A stretch of 64,000 nt of DNA from Monarcha castaneiventris obscurior (lineage: Eukaryota > Chordata > Aves > Passeriformes > Monarchidae): positions 1,390,501 to 1,454,500 of the forward strand of contig JAMPIT010000435.1 in the NCBI GenBank assembly GCA_026261815.1, read 5' to 3'. The position numbers and the translations under genes were made by a program. Of the stretch, positions 1 to 21,353 are shown piece by piece. The notes below the pieces were generated by a model, which worked only from the letters and a program-made list of their open reading frames with translations, was not told the DNA's origin and searched no databases. The stretch's first letter is position 1. Each line of letters starts with the position of its first letter.

Positions 1-1288
1 TTTCTACTCCTTGTGAGATGCGATATGTCAGTTTAAATATGTATTTCTTTTTCTAATTGCTGGAGGTTGAAACTTCTTTTGTACTGATTTTTAATGGCTA
101 CTTTGCTTAGACAAGCAGAAAAATATACAGTAAGAGCCAGGCAAAGAGGAATCAACTTCAAAGGTTTTGGACAGTGTTAGGAATCAGGCTCAGTTTCCAG
201 AAATTATAATTTTAAGAGCAAGTATATATTGAACATTCCTAAAGTTTTGTTTTCATCTGTGTGAGAAAGACTTTCTGCTTTCCGCTTGGTAAGGTAGACA
301 TTATCAAGGCAATAAAATTGTTTCTACTAGGCATAGTCCTGAAAATAGTCTAGATTTCCAATTATTAGATCAGATTTTTAAGTGCAGTTAACTTTGTTTT
401 GGTCTGACCTCAGACCAAGGGCCTTACAGGTCTAAAGCATAGGTAAGCTGTTGTGCTGGGTTCTTCGTCCTCCCCTCTAAGTACTGCACACATTTGTAAT
501 GTATATTCATAATGTAAAGGACAAAGGCTTCTTGTGATTAAAACTTACTCTATCAGTGTAGATCACATTTTGATGTAAGCCATGAAAAATTCTAATTGAT
601 TAATGAGTTTCAGATGGTGGTTCCCTTTCAGTGCCCCTCCCCCTGCTCCTAATGTACACTATGCAGCAAGTTAATCTGGGAAAACTCCAGAAACCTTGGG
701 CTAAATTGGTTGCGGTATAGTTTATAAGGATAATAAAAAACCTAGAAAAATTAAATTTCCTAATAAAGATATGTTTGCTGCATTTGTCAGTTTATGTTTT
801 ATCTGCTTGTTTATAGTAGTGAGTGAAGTTAAGATTACATGTAAGGTACGTGTATTTAGGATGTTGCAGACAAGAATGACCTATTGTTTCTTACAGAAGA
901 GAAAGCTCTGCAAATAGTTCTTGAAGAGGAGCTATGCGAGATAGTAGCAGAATGACTTGAAAAATGATTGTATTTGGTTTTATGTATGAAAAAGGGCAAA
1001 ATGAGAGTGATTACTCTCTGGAGTAAACTGGAAATTGCAGGTGGCAAAGATTGACTAAGTAACATCTAACAGTGAGTGGCAATGCTCTGGTTTTTTTCTT
1101 ACTGCTTCTTTTAGTCCATTTTTAGGATTTCAAGAAAGGGACCTTTCACAGTTTCATTTGGGAAAGTCATTCCACTGTCTAGCAGATCTTACCGTAGGAA
1201 ACAGTTTCCTGACATTAAAAAATCAAAAATTATTAGTTACTTTTGCAGCTCTCAAAGGAAGGCATTCATATATCTTTTTTCCTTCTTT

Positions 1289-1329
1289 CTGCATATATGT
1301 GTGTGTATACACAGATGTATATATATATG
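1289..1329. repeat. TG/TA-rich dinucleotide microsatellite
   Basis: Alternating purine-pyrimidine tract made of a short TG run followed by a TA run. It is a simple sequence repeat with no coding content. Confidence 0.7.
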
Positions 1330-4300
1330 GGTAAGGGGGTAGAAAAACAAGAGCGGCCTTTAGTCTGTGAACTGATGTTATACTCTCCAAATCTGAAAAA
1401 TATGTCAACACTGAGACAGGAAAACTGAAGTAAGTTTTAAAATGGGAGTGTATTTATCCTTGGTTGTGCTATGTCTATAAAACTGGCTCTTGATGATGTG
1501 AAGGTGGTGATTGCAATATGGGTCCCAAATTGTGGGCAGCTTCATTTCTACTTGCACAATTATGCATTTCGTTCTGCAACCTAATCTGCTTATGAACATT
1601 GAATCTTAAGCCTTTTTTTGCACCCAACTTGCTGTTACAGTAAGTGAATGCTTCACACAGTCCACTTAAGCTCTTGTAAAAGTTTTGAAAGTTCTGTTGT
1701 TTTCCATCTGCTTGAGGTGATTAGAACTAGCAGGGAGATCCAGCAGAGACCCTTGCCAGATACACTCATGAGCTCTGTTCTGGCTTTTGATCCTCTGTCT
1801 CCTCTCCTTCCAGGCTGGCTGCATTCCAATAGCATTACCTTCTCTTTAAGACAGCAGGAGATTGTCTACATTTATAGCTGATACCCCTCTGTCAAAGCCA
1901 AGGTACAGTCTAGTGCTCAAGCTCCAGTTCCTTCAGAGAAAAACTTGCTGCTCTTGTCTAAGTTGCTGTCTGTTCCCTCTACCACTGACAGCAAAGCAGT
2001 TGCACAGTTGTGTGTATGATGTTTAGTTTCTTCTGCAACTGGTGGCTAATATGCTTCCTCAGTCATATTATAACAGATTTCATTGCACAAGCTTAAAGCC
2101 TGCATATTTAATCCTATGAAGATTTTATGAAGAAGAGTCTTTGAACCCAGGGTCCGAGGCAGAATTATGCCATCTTTTCCAGTTGTTCCAGCTTTGTAGA
2201 GCAACTAGGCCACTGAACTGGCATATGTGCAGATCTTCAGTCCTGGATAACTCTGGTTTGGCTGCCAACTGCAATGAGCCAGTCAATGAACTGGCCTGCT
2301 AGGCAGTAGTGCCTGGGTGGGTCAAACCTGATGTCTGCGCACAGTGTCCCAGTCAAGCTGTTGTGGTGCAAAGTGCACATTGCGTAGGACTTTTGCATCA
2401 GAGGTGATTTGATTGATCCCTGTAGGGAGTTCTGCATTTGCTTTATGATGTATTTTTTCCCTCCATAGACACTTTTAACCTGTTTTTATTCTTTTCTAAC
2501 TGAATACAAAGAAAAATGCTTGTTTCACTGGATACTGAACATCTATGCTAATTCTTAAGCCAAGTCATAAAGAGCAAGTGACTCAGCAAGATTTCTTTGT
2601 TCCTGACCTGGAGGGATTGTATGTGGAGCAAGCTGAAAGAAATGGTTCAAGCCTCCTTTCATTTGAGAATTAATCCACATGTTGTAATTGGGAACCAGGT
2701 TCAAGCAATGATGAAACTCATGTGGTACAGAGAGCACTGCATAGCCAGCAGCTACTCAGTATAAGCTGTTACATATTTATGCTGGAACTGGATGGGTAAT
2801 TTGGAGTAAAAACTTACTGGTTTATATGATGAGCTAGCAGGGTGGAGCACATGTATTTTCTTTGTATGTATATCTGTGCATACATGCAAGCTTTTATAGA
2901 TACATTTTTCCTATACAGAATATTTTTCCTCCCTTTTCATTCTTGGTTGAAGAAAATTATCACAATTTTACAGGTAAGGAGGTTGGTTGGAATAGGAAAA
3001 GGAATTGAATCTGGGGATCTGTGAGTGCTTCATTGTGCATCCAGTTTTACTTTCTAGATTAAAGTCTTTGCCTCCTGTGTATTTTGAGTAGACTGTGTCA
3101 TTCTTGATCCCTTTTTTCCTACCAGTTAACCCCAACAAAAGCCAGTAGAAATACAGAAGATCACTTGTTTGATTTTCATTGCTTTCACCTGATGATCACG
3201 GATAACCATCACCAGATAGTGTAAGGTTACACTGCTGGCAAAATACAAGCAGTGAGCTGCAATACACAGATAACTAAATACACTACTGTAAAGCAAAATA
3301 AGAACTTCACTGTTCAGGAGGAACAAACGGAGAGAAATAGGACCTTTTAATGTGTTGAATCTTATACACATCTCTGGGTGTACTGTAAACCATCCCACAC
3401 TGAATTCTTCATCTAGACAATAAGTCTAGGAATTTGAGATGCCATCCTCTTACTGAGAAAAGGTCAAAAAAAGGGTTGTGCCACATAAATATGACCTGTA
3501 ACAAAACAGGATGAAAAGTAGTCAAAGACTGTTCCTCATCTACATTCTGAATAGTAGGGGGAAGCAGTTGCTTTAAAGCATTTAGAGGTAAGTTTTGAAA
3601 ATGCTTCTGCATATCACGTCAGCCTCAACAGTTTATAGGGAAGTGAACATTCTATAAAATATTTGATATGTTTGTGTTGGCTAGTTTTAAACGCTGTATA
3701 TATGATGATTTGATGTTGCTGTTAGAAAGTACTGAGATTAGGAAACTCAATATTTTTTGGCTACTTTGTTCATACTTTGTCTGCCAAAAGGAAAGGATGA
3801 AATAGTTGTTGGAGCCAGAGGCTTGCCTCAGCTGTGGTGATGTATCCTTGAAAGCTGCTGTCTACTTCTGATGCAAGTTAGTCCATTCCTCTCACCAAAT
3901 TCCTCACTCATAAATTGTTAACAAACTTTTCTTCGGTTCACTGAAAAATAAATATATTCCTTAAAAGGAAGAGATTTGAAGGTATCTGAGTGATGAAACA
4001 AGGGCCTGGCCTTCACCACAGGAAGAATTTTCAAACAGATCTTGAAGGAGCTCAGGATTCAGTTGCTGTCACCTTCACATACTATCTCATTTTGGCTTCT
4101 TCATGGATCCCAGATAGTACGTGATTAAGTTCAAATATGTATGTGCTAGTACAATTGATGAAATAGATGAACATTTTAATGAAACTTGGATAATTCAGTA
4201 CTGAAGGATTGTGAAGGTTTAAGTTAAACTTAGTAAGTTCAGTAGCAATCAGTGTTTGCATGAAGAATAATTCAGAGCTTGAAAGTTTCTGATGCTTGCA

Positions 4301-5390
4301 GTTTGAAGAATTAATTTTAAAAATCCAAGGTAGGAATTTTGTGGATTTTACTGAAGTGTAGGGCAGGTTTTCAGAGAAGTAGTAGGAAGTGAAAAATCTG
4401 GGGGTTTTTGGAAATTAAATCAAAGAAAACTTGCACAGAGGTAAGGCTGGATTTTATGTGATTTTTCTATAATTGTTCAGGCTCTTCATCAGTATTAACT
4501 TTCTCATTCCCCAGTCCTCATTGCATGCCCACTTCACAAATTAGCGCATACACTATTTTAATTCAGGGTTACTATTGCAAGCAGACTTAGTCTCAGTATA
4601 GAGATGCCTGAATCATTTTCACCTTCTAGAGACTTTTGTCACCTGTCTGGCTTTTGTCATCCTTCCAGTTTCTCCTGAGAATGCATCTTATGGAAACTGC
4701 CCTAAACTCAGAATACCCTTCTTGTCTCTCTTTTTTCTCCTTACTACCACAGTACTACAGAACTGAAGCACCCTTGCATCCTCCAAAATCTTTGTTCCCC
4801 TACTTTTCTTCCCTGAATGAGTCTCAAAAGTTATCTTGAGGACTTTACACAGCCTGATTGCTGAGTTAGGTCAATATGAAGTATACTTAAGAACAACACT
4901 GTATTTTAGAGACAAACTGAAATAACATCCCTATTCCCCCAGTTCTCTACTCTGCATTTCCACAGAAACAGGCCTGAAGTGTAAATAGACTGCAGTGCTT
5001 CTTCCATGTACGGATGGGGAAACACAGACTGCTTCCATGTAGCTGTTTAAGAAGCCTTCCTTCTGTTTTCTCATGTCTTAAAGAAATGTAGCTTTGACAC
5101 CATAGAATTACTTCAGCCTCACCAGTGTCAGCAGCCTGTATTGTATCTGGCTGACTGTCAGGCATATCATAATGTTGGTGATTAATTAGTCCCAGGTTCC
5201 CATAGGGCACTTCATATACACGGTCTTGGAAGTGATGAAGTAGGGTGAAAGAAAAGGGTGTTGCCTGTTGTTTTCTTCTTGACACAACGCAGCTCAGTAT
5301 GTGTGCCAATTTTTACCCTTCTAGCAGGGCAGACCCTGTGTAGGGTTTCATGATTAATATTGTTCTGTGCATCCTTGAAATATAAAAAAA

Positions 5391-5455
5391 CAGAATAAAT
5401 TTAGGTTGGAAGGGACCTCCAAGGGTCATCCAGTCTAACCCCCTCCACAAAGTAT
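5391..5455 (-). mobile_element. CR1 LINE, short 3'-end fragment
   Basis: The + strand shows the hallmark antisense of a CR1 3' terminus: a 'ggttggaagggacctccaag' block followed by 'catccagtctaacccc'. These match the conserved CR1 3' end of birds, with the element on the minus strand. Only about 65 bp survive, which fits the severe 5' truncation typical of CR1. Family assignment is from recall of the consensus; the left boundary is approximate. Confidence 0.8.
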
Positions 5456-5631
5456 GTATGAACTAGGAAATTATTCCCAGTGAAGAGGTGCAGGGTCTAA
5501 CATGTCCCTTTGGTAAAGTAGTTCTGCTTTTTCTGTTGTTTTTTTCCAATCTGTATGTAAAGATAAACAAATTGCAGGATTTTCCTAAATATTTAGATAC
5601 ATACACTCAAGAATAAGAACACACTCTGTCT

Positions 5632-5658
5632 GCCTCTCTCTCTCTTTTTTTTTTTTTT
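5632..5658. repeat. TC microsatellite joined to a 14-nt poly-T run
   Basis: A run of TC dinucleotides leads into T(14) at 5645-5658. Simple repeat; on the minus strand it is a poly-A/GA tract. Confidence 0.8.
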
Positions 5659-7130
5659 AAATTGCATTTTACTGCTGTCATTTCAGAGGTAATTCAAGAG
5701 AACAAACTAATTTTGGTTCTGGCTTTCAGTGTATCAGTGGAAGTTATAGACTCCAGAAATTGGTCAAAATTATTTGAGGGCTCCTTCTGGAAAGCAAGTA
5801 TATGATAGATACTTGATTTTTACTGTATAATCTTTGAAGACAACTGGTTATCTGTCTTGCCTCTGTTTGTATCCAAAATGAAGCAGCAATTTGAAAGACT
5901 AATTTGTGTGGTTCTGAGTGACTTGGAGAAACTTCAAATATACTGTCACTGAAATTCCTTAGCTGTTGGTAGCTTCTAGTCTGAATCAATCTATTTTGAG
6001 AGTGGCATTCCAGACTGATTTTTGCAGAGCTAACAGTCCAAGTCTTCTCCCTCCCCTCCCTTGCAGCCTGCCCTAAATGAACAGGTATGATTTGAATTTA
6101 ATTAACCAGGAAGCCATAAATCCAAGCTGACATTTTTACAAAGTCAGTTTCACAACAGAGCCGTGCATAAGTTATGTACCTAAGTCCGCCTTAAACTCCT
6201 CTGCTTTCAAAGAAACTTTGATACATAAGGATTTTTTTTGTTGAAAAAATGCAAAATCTACTCATAATTCAGAAATATGTGTTTATACAATAGAATAAAT
6301 CTTTTTTATGTATATTCTTGCTTCTTCTCAACTGAAAAAAATTGTCTAGTGTCAGGAAGAAATATATTTGTAGTGAAAGCTGTGCCTATCTCAAGGGCAA
6401 GCTAAACTTCTGGACTTGGGGTGAGGTACTGTCAACAAGAGCTTAAGCAGATCTTTTTGCAAACATGGAGTTTAGTTACACAGAGTAGGGTTAAAAAATG
6501 CCGGAGTATTTTAATGCAAGTATTCAAGTATCCTAAATGCCATTACATACATTTGGGAAGGTCAGTTACAGCACAATTTTATGGAAGGGCAATTTTTTTT
6601 ACATCTAGTAAATATTTTCCTTTTTTGACAATTTGTTTTCAGTATTCTCGTTATTCAGGCCATAATAGATAGCATAACAAATTGTTCTTTTTTCTGCTGT
6701 TGTTTTTAAAGTCACAAATATCTTCTTCCTGGTATGAAAGGATGCAAAGGACAGAAAGAAAGCGTTTGCAGATTATCTTAAGTTGAAGCCAGTTGACATG
6801 TCTTACTACAGTTGGTGTGGATTAGCCAGCTGACAATAGGCAAAGGACTATTTGTTATGGGTCTCACATTCACTTACTGTCTGTCTAGTGCCACCTGTAC
6901 AAGACCTTGTGTCTGCTGGCTGATGTAGGCTACAGCCTACCAGGCAAGGAAGTATCTCAGCTCCTTGCTACAAGTTTCTTTCAGAGAGGAAGAAATAACC
7001 GTGCTTTAGCACGCTTCTGCCGCAGGTGGGGAATTAGCCATTCAGACACAGATATAGGTCCAGTGGTTCTAACATCAGTGGCTCCTGTGACTGACAACAC
7101 TTAATACATCATGTGTTAAAGATTAGTTGT

Positions 7131-7171
7131 CTTACTTGAAACTTTACTTGAAACTAAAGTTTCAGTAAGTC
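7131..7171. repeat. Short tandem and inverted repeat
   Basis: The motif ttacttgaaac occurs twice in tandem and is followed at once by a near reverse complement (aaagtttcagtaag), giving a potential imperfect stem. Function unknown; it may be chance in AT-rich DNA. Confidence 0.6.
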
Positions 7172-7708
7172 ATCACTGAAGCAGAGGGGAATTTGGGAAC
7201 TGACCAGTGCTAGCTATTCTGCTTTCTGAAGTAATAATGCTATTCAGTCAATATATTTGGTGTAGTTTTTTCTTTAATAATTTTGAAACTGTAGAATAGA
7301 CTGTTTCCATTTGGTTACAGCATTTATTAATTCTTAATAAGTTTTCTGTAGGAGCATAATTTGATTGTTCCCATTTTTTTTTCTGGGCCTGATCCAAAAC
7401 TCTCTGAAGCTCTCCAATTAATCTGAATGGGTATTGGGTCAAGCACCATAGTGAGTTGTTAGCTTTGTGTGAAATGTTTATTTTGATTTGATTTTAATAA
7501 TTCCTTGAAGAATGTTTGGTTGTGTTGGCAACATGTAGCTTGGTGAGTACAAATGAAGTTAACATTTATCTGTATGATTTAATCACTTGCAAAAAAAATC
7601 CATTAACAAAACAAAGCTTCAGTCACTAATGTTTGCAACCATGTGTTAGATCCACATCTGTTTGTCTGATATCTGATTTCTTAGAATCATAATTTATGCT
7701 GTTATTAG

Positions 7709-7855
7709 TGAATCACAGAATTGTTCAGGTTGGAAGAGACCTTAAAGACACCTGATTCCAACCCCTCCCCCTGCCATGGCAGACACACGTTCCACTGGAC
7801 CAGGTTGCTCAAAGACCTGTACGACCTGGCCTTGAACACTTCCAGAGATGGGGAT
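7709..7855 (-). mobile_element. CR1 LINE 3'-end fragment just upstream of GAS2 start exon
   Basis: About 147 bp of the antisense of a CR1 3' end. In order on the + strand: an 'aatcacagaat' terminus, 'ggttggaagagacc', a 'ccaacccc...ctgccatgg' block, 'cactggaccaggttgctcaa' and 'ccttgaacacttccagagat'. These match the conserved bird CR1 3' region in the right order. The element is on the minus strand, truncated at its 5' side, and ends about 104 bp before the splice acceptor of the start-codon exon. Confidence 0.9.
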
Positions 7856-7958
7856 TATCTTCTAAAATTCTAAAAATAGAGCACATGAGACTTTATTTGG
7901 TATAATGAAGAGCTTTCTTTTTTTTTTTTTTTTCTTTTTTTCGTATATAACTAAACAG

Positions 7959-15798
<7,840 letters not shown>

Positions 15799-15923
15799 GT
15801 AGAGAAATAACAGCAGAAACCTTTATGGAGAAATTGGATAATGGTGCCTTGCTTTGCCGGTTAGCTGAGACCCTGCAGGAGAAATTTAAAGAAAACAGCT
15901 TTGATGCAAACAAGCCTGGCAAA
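15799..15923 (+). CDS. GAS2: GAS2 coding exon 2 (CH domain, central part)
   Basis: 125-nt exon between acceptor ttcag (AG at 15797-15798) and the near-consensus donor AAA|gtaagt at 15924. It completes Gly48 and encodes residues 49-89, including the CH-domain stretch [20 protein letters not shown] and then the AETLQEKF motif. This is the actin-binding CH domain of GAS2 and clearly matches the vertebrate protein. Compared with the mammalian protein as I remember it, there seems to be one extra residue near residue 82 (ENSFDANK rather than ESMDANK). The exon ends in phase 0. Its length is not a multiple of three, so skipping it alone would shift the frame. Confidence 0.97.
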
Positions 15924-18718
15924 GTAAGTGTTGGTCAACACTCTAGCATTTAATATCAGTATCTGATGTATCCGACCATTTTGGTAGTGAATTTTTTTTT
16001 TTGGATAATTAAGAGGTTTTATATGTGGAGATTCTGGAAATGGGTGGGGAGGTAATTGCTCTGTGTAGAAAAATTACAATATAAAATTGGGGGAAATAAT
16101 GTTTATTTGGTATTTGTTAAAGTATCTATGCAAAGCAGTTATTCAAAAAAGTACTTGTAATATGTGGAGAATAAGAATAAACAAGATCTAGCAGTGGGAT
16201 ATGGTATGTAATAGCAAAAATATGATCCTTGTATTTATTTTCAAGGGGAATGTTAAGTTGCTGTGGGAGGTGTCTTTTCCTTCAAAAACAGCTCTAGGGA
16301 GACCAATAATAAAACTCTGTAGTTAGTTTTGGTGCCTTGAGTTTAAAGATCCTGTTGATGTACTGGGAGGGGTTTCAGTAAAGAGTTGAAGGAATGATGT
16401 GGAAAACATGAAACTTAGAAGATACTGAGGAGTTCTGGAAGGATCAGTTTAACAACTTGTTTGAACACAACCTTGCTTTAATTTAAACTATTCTCATACT
16501 ATTCTCATTTCCCAGTCTTACTGGGAAAAATTCAAGAGTGCAGCAAGTTTATTTCTTGGAGAAGTTGAATTAAATGGTTGACACATTAACACATTCAATA
16601 TGAAACTGTTCTTCTTTTTCTGGTTGCATTCAGGTACACCTTCCTTGAAAGCTAAAACAGGCAAATAAAGAGCAGGTAAAAAAGAGGCCAAGAACAGAAA
16701 TCACATCATGCATCTTCTATTCCTGATGTTTTCATAACTTGTCTGTAGCAGAAATAAGGGCATAAATTTTTTCAGCTGTTCTGAGAACTGACAGTCTTGT
16801 ATCAGTTGCACCTGTGTAAGTTGTTTTTCTGGGTTCCAAGTTCATAATTATTGTTGTAGAAGAAATTGTCTGTCATATTTCCTGGTTCAAATTAATATCA
16901 GGACTTCATTAGTAGAAGTACTGGGTGACTTTGGAGTTCCTCATTATAATATGGTCTGGCTTGTCTTCACCCAAGTGTCTACGTGGTTTTCAAGTGAGAA
17001 AACACATAGGGCAGTCTTTTTGATTGAGCCTAGGAACTAGCTAGACAGAAGCAAGGGTTACTCATATGGTTTTTTGTGTTCTGAGTTACATCAGAAGCCA
17101 GTTAGACATTTGCAGTCCCATGTGTGGTCATTATTTAGATTTGTTGGTCTTTGTTTGTCAGGCTGGTACAACTGACAATGCAATTAAAGGGAAAAATCTG
17201 CTCACTGCTATTTTCTTAATGTATGTTATTTCATACTTAGTATAGTAAGAATTCAGCTAAATAGCAGAATAATAGATTTGTATCATTGTATACTGTTGGG
17301 GAGCTATTCATCCTTTCAGATTTTCATTCCCTGTTGTAGCACTCTTGGGCAATAGGACTAGTCTTCATGGTGAAAAATATGACTTTGTGGTGCCTAGAAC
17401 ATTTATGAGGAAATAATACTGTATGAAATTTAGCAAAGAAAGAATTCCACAATCCTCCCCTGAATTATTATTATGCATTTTATTAATAATATATGTGGGA
17501 TTTTGAAGCATTTGACCCTTGCTCTGCACATGAAAACAGAAACATGTTCTTTCATAAAGGTGCCCTGATGACTTCACTGGCAGCTGGGAGAAGCCACTGA
17601 TTTCAATTGAGTTCAGCCTCTATCAAAATAGATATCACACTTTCCTATCCATCTATATAACTTCTAATTTTTTTAGATAGAAGCAGCTGATATAAAATGA
17701 GTGGCTGCCAGAAGGATCAGCTTGCTTGCTGCACCAGGTTGCAGCTGAATGAGGAAGACAGGATAAGGACATAGTTAATGGAGGAAGTGTGCGTAATCTT
17801 ACCAAGGCCTTCCACAAGCTTGAAGATTTGGTCTGTTTTCATAAGCAAAGTGTTTCCTTGTATCTGAACTTGTTCCTAAGGAAAAGCTTCATAAAATATT
17901 TTGGGTTTAGTTTTGTCTTAAAGATGATGCATCCTGCTCTGATTGATATGTACTACTGATCATGAATTCATTGTGCAGCTCATTGGGCCTGTCTTGCCAG
18001 TTTCGCAACTCTAGCAACAGATGTAAGAAGGCATTAAAAGCTAATATTGCATGCACTGACTTATCAGTTTTTTGCCATAATTCCTTAAATTCATATTGAA
18101 ACACTCACAAAATAGCAGAGGTTAAATCCTATTGCTTCTGCTTTAAAAGCTTGTGCAATACGTTTCTAGTAGTTGTCAGTTTTGCAGTTTGTTTGCTAAC
18201 TGAACTGTATCATTTCCTTTCCTATTGGTGAGCACTGAACTTTCTTCAGATTTCAGGAATCCCCTAGGTCAGCATCAGCCTTTTAGAGTGTGGAATAAAT
18301 TGGGAAAACAGAGATCAAGAAAGTTCCCAAAATATTGTGTTTTCCAAATCTGGAAGGAAGATTGTCATGTTGATATCAACACTTTCTTTTTGTATCATGT
18401 GGGAACACTTGTGGATACTGGGGACATTTTCAAAATATATAGGAAACTACTGGTAATGTGACTTGGGGATAGAGCTTTAAGAGGCTGAAAAGTGTTTAGT
18501 GGTGTGTGATGCAAAAGTAGTCTTCTCTCCTTAAGAATCAGAGGCAGGCAAAGAAGGCATAACTTTTTATGCATGAAGGAGATAATAGATAGGAGATAAT
18601 TGCTTTTTATGAGTGACTGGACAGGTTAGGATGCTTGAGAGTGGAAAGAGGGGCATATGATGGAACTTGCAAAATCAGGAATGGTGTGGTAGAATGTCAT
18701 TTTCTATACAAAAACTAT

Positions 18719-18728
18719 GGGGGGGGGG
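18719..18728. repeat. G(10) homopolymer
   Basis: Ten consecutive G residues in an AT-rich intron. Simple repeat; also a place where read errors would be likely. Confidence 0.85.
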
Positions 18729-21342
18729 CTTGTTTACATACAAGCTGGAAAATTCTTGCCAAGGAGTGTATAAATTTACCTGGGTTCAAGTAAATACTGA
18801 ATAAGCTAATGGAAGAGAGATCGCTTGGAAGGCTGAATACACAGCAACCCCACCCAGATGAGGAAGTCCCTATAGCTGAAAATGATTAGAACTCGAGAAA
18901 GCGTAAGAGTCACTCCTATGTTCTGTGCGTTATTTTTTCTTGGGGATGAATACCGTGCTGGTTGTGCTGGTGGATGAAGGGAAATCTATCCCAAGAGTCA
19001 AACTTCAAAGAAATTGTTCTGAATTATCTATGTATTTTTTGTTTCTGTATAAAGCCTCTTTAGGACTGAATCCCTGCATCTAAAAATACCACCTGGGCCA
19101 CACTCTGCATTGGTATTTGTTTTTCAGGGCAGTAATGTGTGATCTAGAGCACAAGAGTTTGGAAGCCTCTGGTGCCATTTATGCAGTCTCTGCATGTTGC
19201 TATTGTGAGCTTAATGCCATAATAAGGACCTTTGGTTATCATAATAGGTCTCTGTGTCTTCCATGAGTCTAGCTACTTTGCTGTTTGATTGGTTAATCAT
19301 TCAGTAATAAGATATTAAAAGCATTTCAGTTTCTAAAGAGGAAGCATTTAAAAATTGTTCGTTTCAGAAGATGTTAGGTCCTAGGATTCTTTTGCAAGTC
19401 CCAGAAGGCAATGTTTGTTATTCATTGTTAAGCAGCTAAACCATGCTTCAAAACCTGATTATTCTGAAAGCATTGATGTTGTATCTGATCTTTGCTACAG
19501 ACAAGGAGATGACTGGTATCAATCTTAATAAATGCTCAAGATTTGTATGGTAGTAAGTTGTTGAAACTACCTGTGCTGCTGCTAATGAAGTACTGTCTTG
19601 AAACTACAGACTTACTATTATAGCAGCAGTTATTCCACAAAAGTCATTAATGTCGCACAATGCCATTCTGTAATTTTCTCCCATTGACTTGCGTTTCTTC
19701 TCCACGCTATCCTGTCAGTATTTTACTTTTCCTGACAGATAGTTAACTTGAGAATTTCACAGCTGTACAAACAAATCCAGAGCATCAAACATGTGCAATA
19801 TGCACAGAGCCCACATTTGATTTGGATTGGCTTAGTTTAGTAAGGCCATTAATTAAGATTTTTAAATAAACATAAATCAACTGTGTTAATTGTTGTTACC
19901 ATTTTTGTAGGCAGGGCACAGTAGTCTGCCCACCATCCTTGAAGCTGCTGATATATTTACAAACACCCTGCTTAAAACAATGTCTTCATGAAGTAGGTTG
20001 AAGGTGAATTATCCTTTTTCTCCAAGTTCTCAGAGTAATCAGATAAATTTCAATTCAAATATCTCTTATAAATACTTTTGAATAATGAATTGGAATGTAA
20101 AATTTAACCTCATTTTCAGGAAGCCAGGATTTATTGATTTGTCCAATAAAAGAAATAGAAGTACAAAAAAATCAATCCAGATGCAAATATTTCTGAATTC
20201 CTAGAATGTTTAATTCAAGTATGCATTTAATTTAATTCTCACAGTGGGAACTGATTTGATAAGATTAAACTTGAGTGTTCACTGAGCTGTTATGTAGAAA
20301 ACAGTAAATTTTGTCCTTGGATGTGCACATACATTTCCAGTGAAACTCTATACAAAACAGTAATTTCTGCACACACACATTCATGTCCTAACATTAAGAG
20401 ATTCTGTGCACAGCTTACACTTCAGATACTATGACTATGGGTATTTTCTAACTGTTTTGATTCCAAAGGTTTGACTTGCTCCTGGGAAATGTACTTTGTT
20501 AATCTGATACTTGGTGAGTGTAGATCACTGTGATAGCATTGGCTTCTCAGAGTCATGCAGGTTTGCATGAGGTGAGATTTTTGGCCTTGTGAGGGCACTT
20601 TGAGAGTCGTGTTAGGCATTTTAAGAGTTAAAATAATCGGTACCAATTACTCAGAATTAGATCTGGAATCTGGATCTTGCTCTTAGACCGCAGATGGCCA
20701 AGCTGAAAGTTTGATCTAATCAACATGGTGGTTTTACTTATACTGTAGGCTTTGGTTTCTCAAGATTATCTGTGCCCTACAGATGGGATGAATATATAGT
20801 ATTCTGTAAACTTAGTGCCTTGAACCTGTCTGCCTAGTGTAAAGAGACATCAGCTGCATCAGAGCCATGTTCAGGTGCCCTCTGTAAGTTATAAATCTGA
20901 CTCTCCAGTTGAGAATTTTATGAATAGGGCTGCATGCATTGTCAGGCTATGAACAGAGCCTTGGTGGTCTGGAGCAGATACTTACTTTTCTGCACACTTT
21001 TACTTTCTGGACTTTCATTTTGCAATAAAAGCTCATGGAGCCAATTTCTAATCATATACATTGTAGATATGGCTCTCAGTTGTTTGGGAGGATTAAAAAA
21101 ATGTGGCCTTGTCTTTTTGCATATCATCTTCGTAGTGGCAGACTGATGTGGATGTGAGAGGAAAAGAATGATCTTGCAAAATGATTCACAAGTGCTAGTC
21201 CTTCTAGAAGGAATAATTTCCACGAGACTGTAAAACTGCTTGTTAGAGAACTCTTTATATGTTTCTCAGATATGTCAATAGCTTTCTCGTTCAGCTGGGT
21301 TGCTACCGGGTTTCTTGCAGATACTGTAGGATTTGTCTGCGA

Positions 21343-21353
21343 TACGTCACGTG
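21343..21353. promoter_or_regulatory. Overlapping CRE-like and E-box motifs in a CpG cluster
   Basis: TACGTCA (21343-21349), which reads TGACGTA on the minus strand and resembles a CREB/ATF half-site or variant CRE, overlaps a perfect E-box CACGTG (21348-21353). Two more CpGs lie within 10 bp (cgata on the left, cacgaac on the right), unusual in this CpG-poor intron. Motif matches of this length arise by chance, so a regulatory role is only a possibility. Confidence 0.25.

Larger units (their letters stand above)
1..7958. other. Non-coding sequence upstream of the GAS2 start exon (probable 5' UTR intron)
   Basis: No exon could be recognised here. The stretch ends in a splice acceptor at 7957-7958, so at least its right end is intronic. 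By analogy with vertebrate GAS2 genes it is probably part of an intron separating non-coding 5' exon(s) from the ATG exon. It is AT-rich and has no CpG-rich promoter-like segment, so the promoter is likely left of the window (inference). Contents are two CR1 LINE fragments (about 5391-5455 and 7709-7855), a TG/TA microsatellite near 1290-1328 and a TC-run plus poly-T tract at 5632-5658. The short open frames look like chance. Confidence 0.6.

Noticed and set aside
6907..7104. 65-codon open frame with Arg-rich middle, near a GTGC-TTTA-GCAC stem
   Set aside because: Non-ATG start, no splice signals around it and no homology recognised; the stem has only 4-bp arms.
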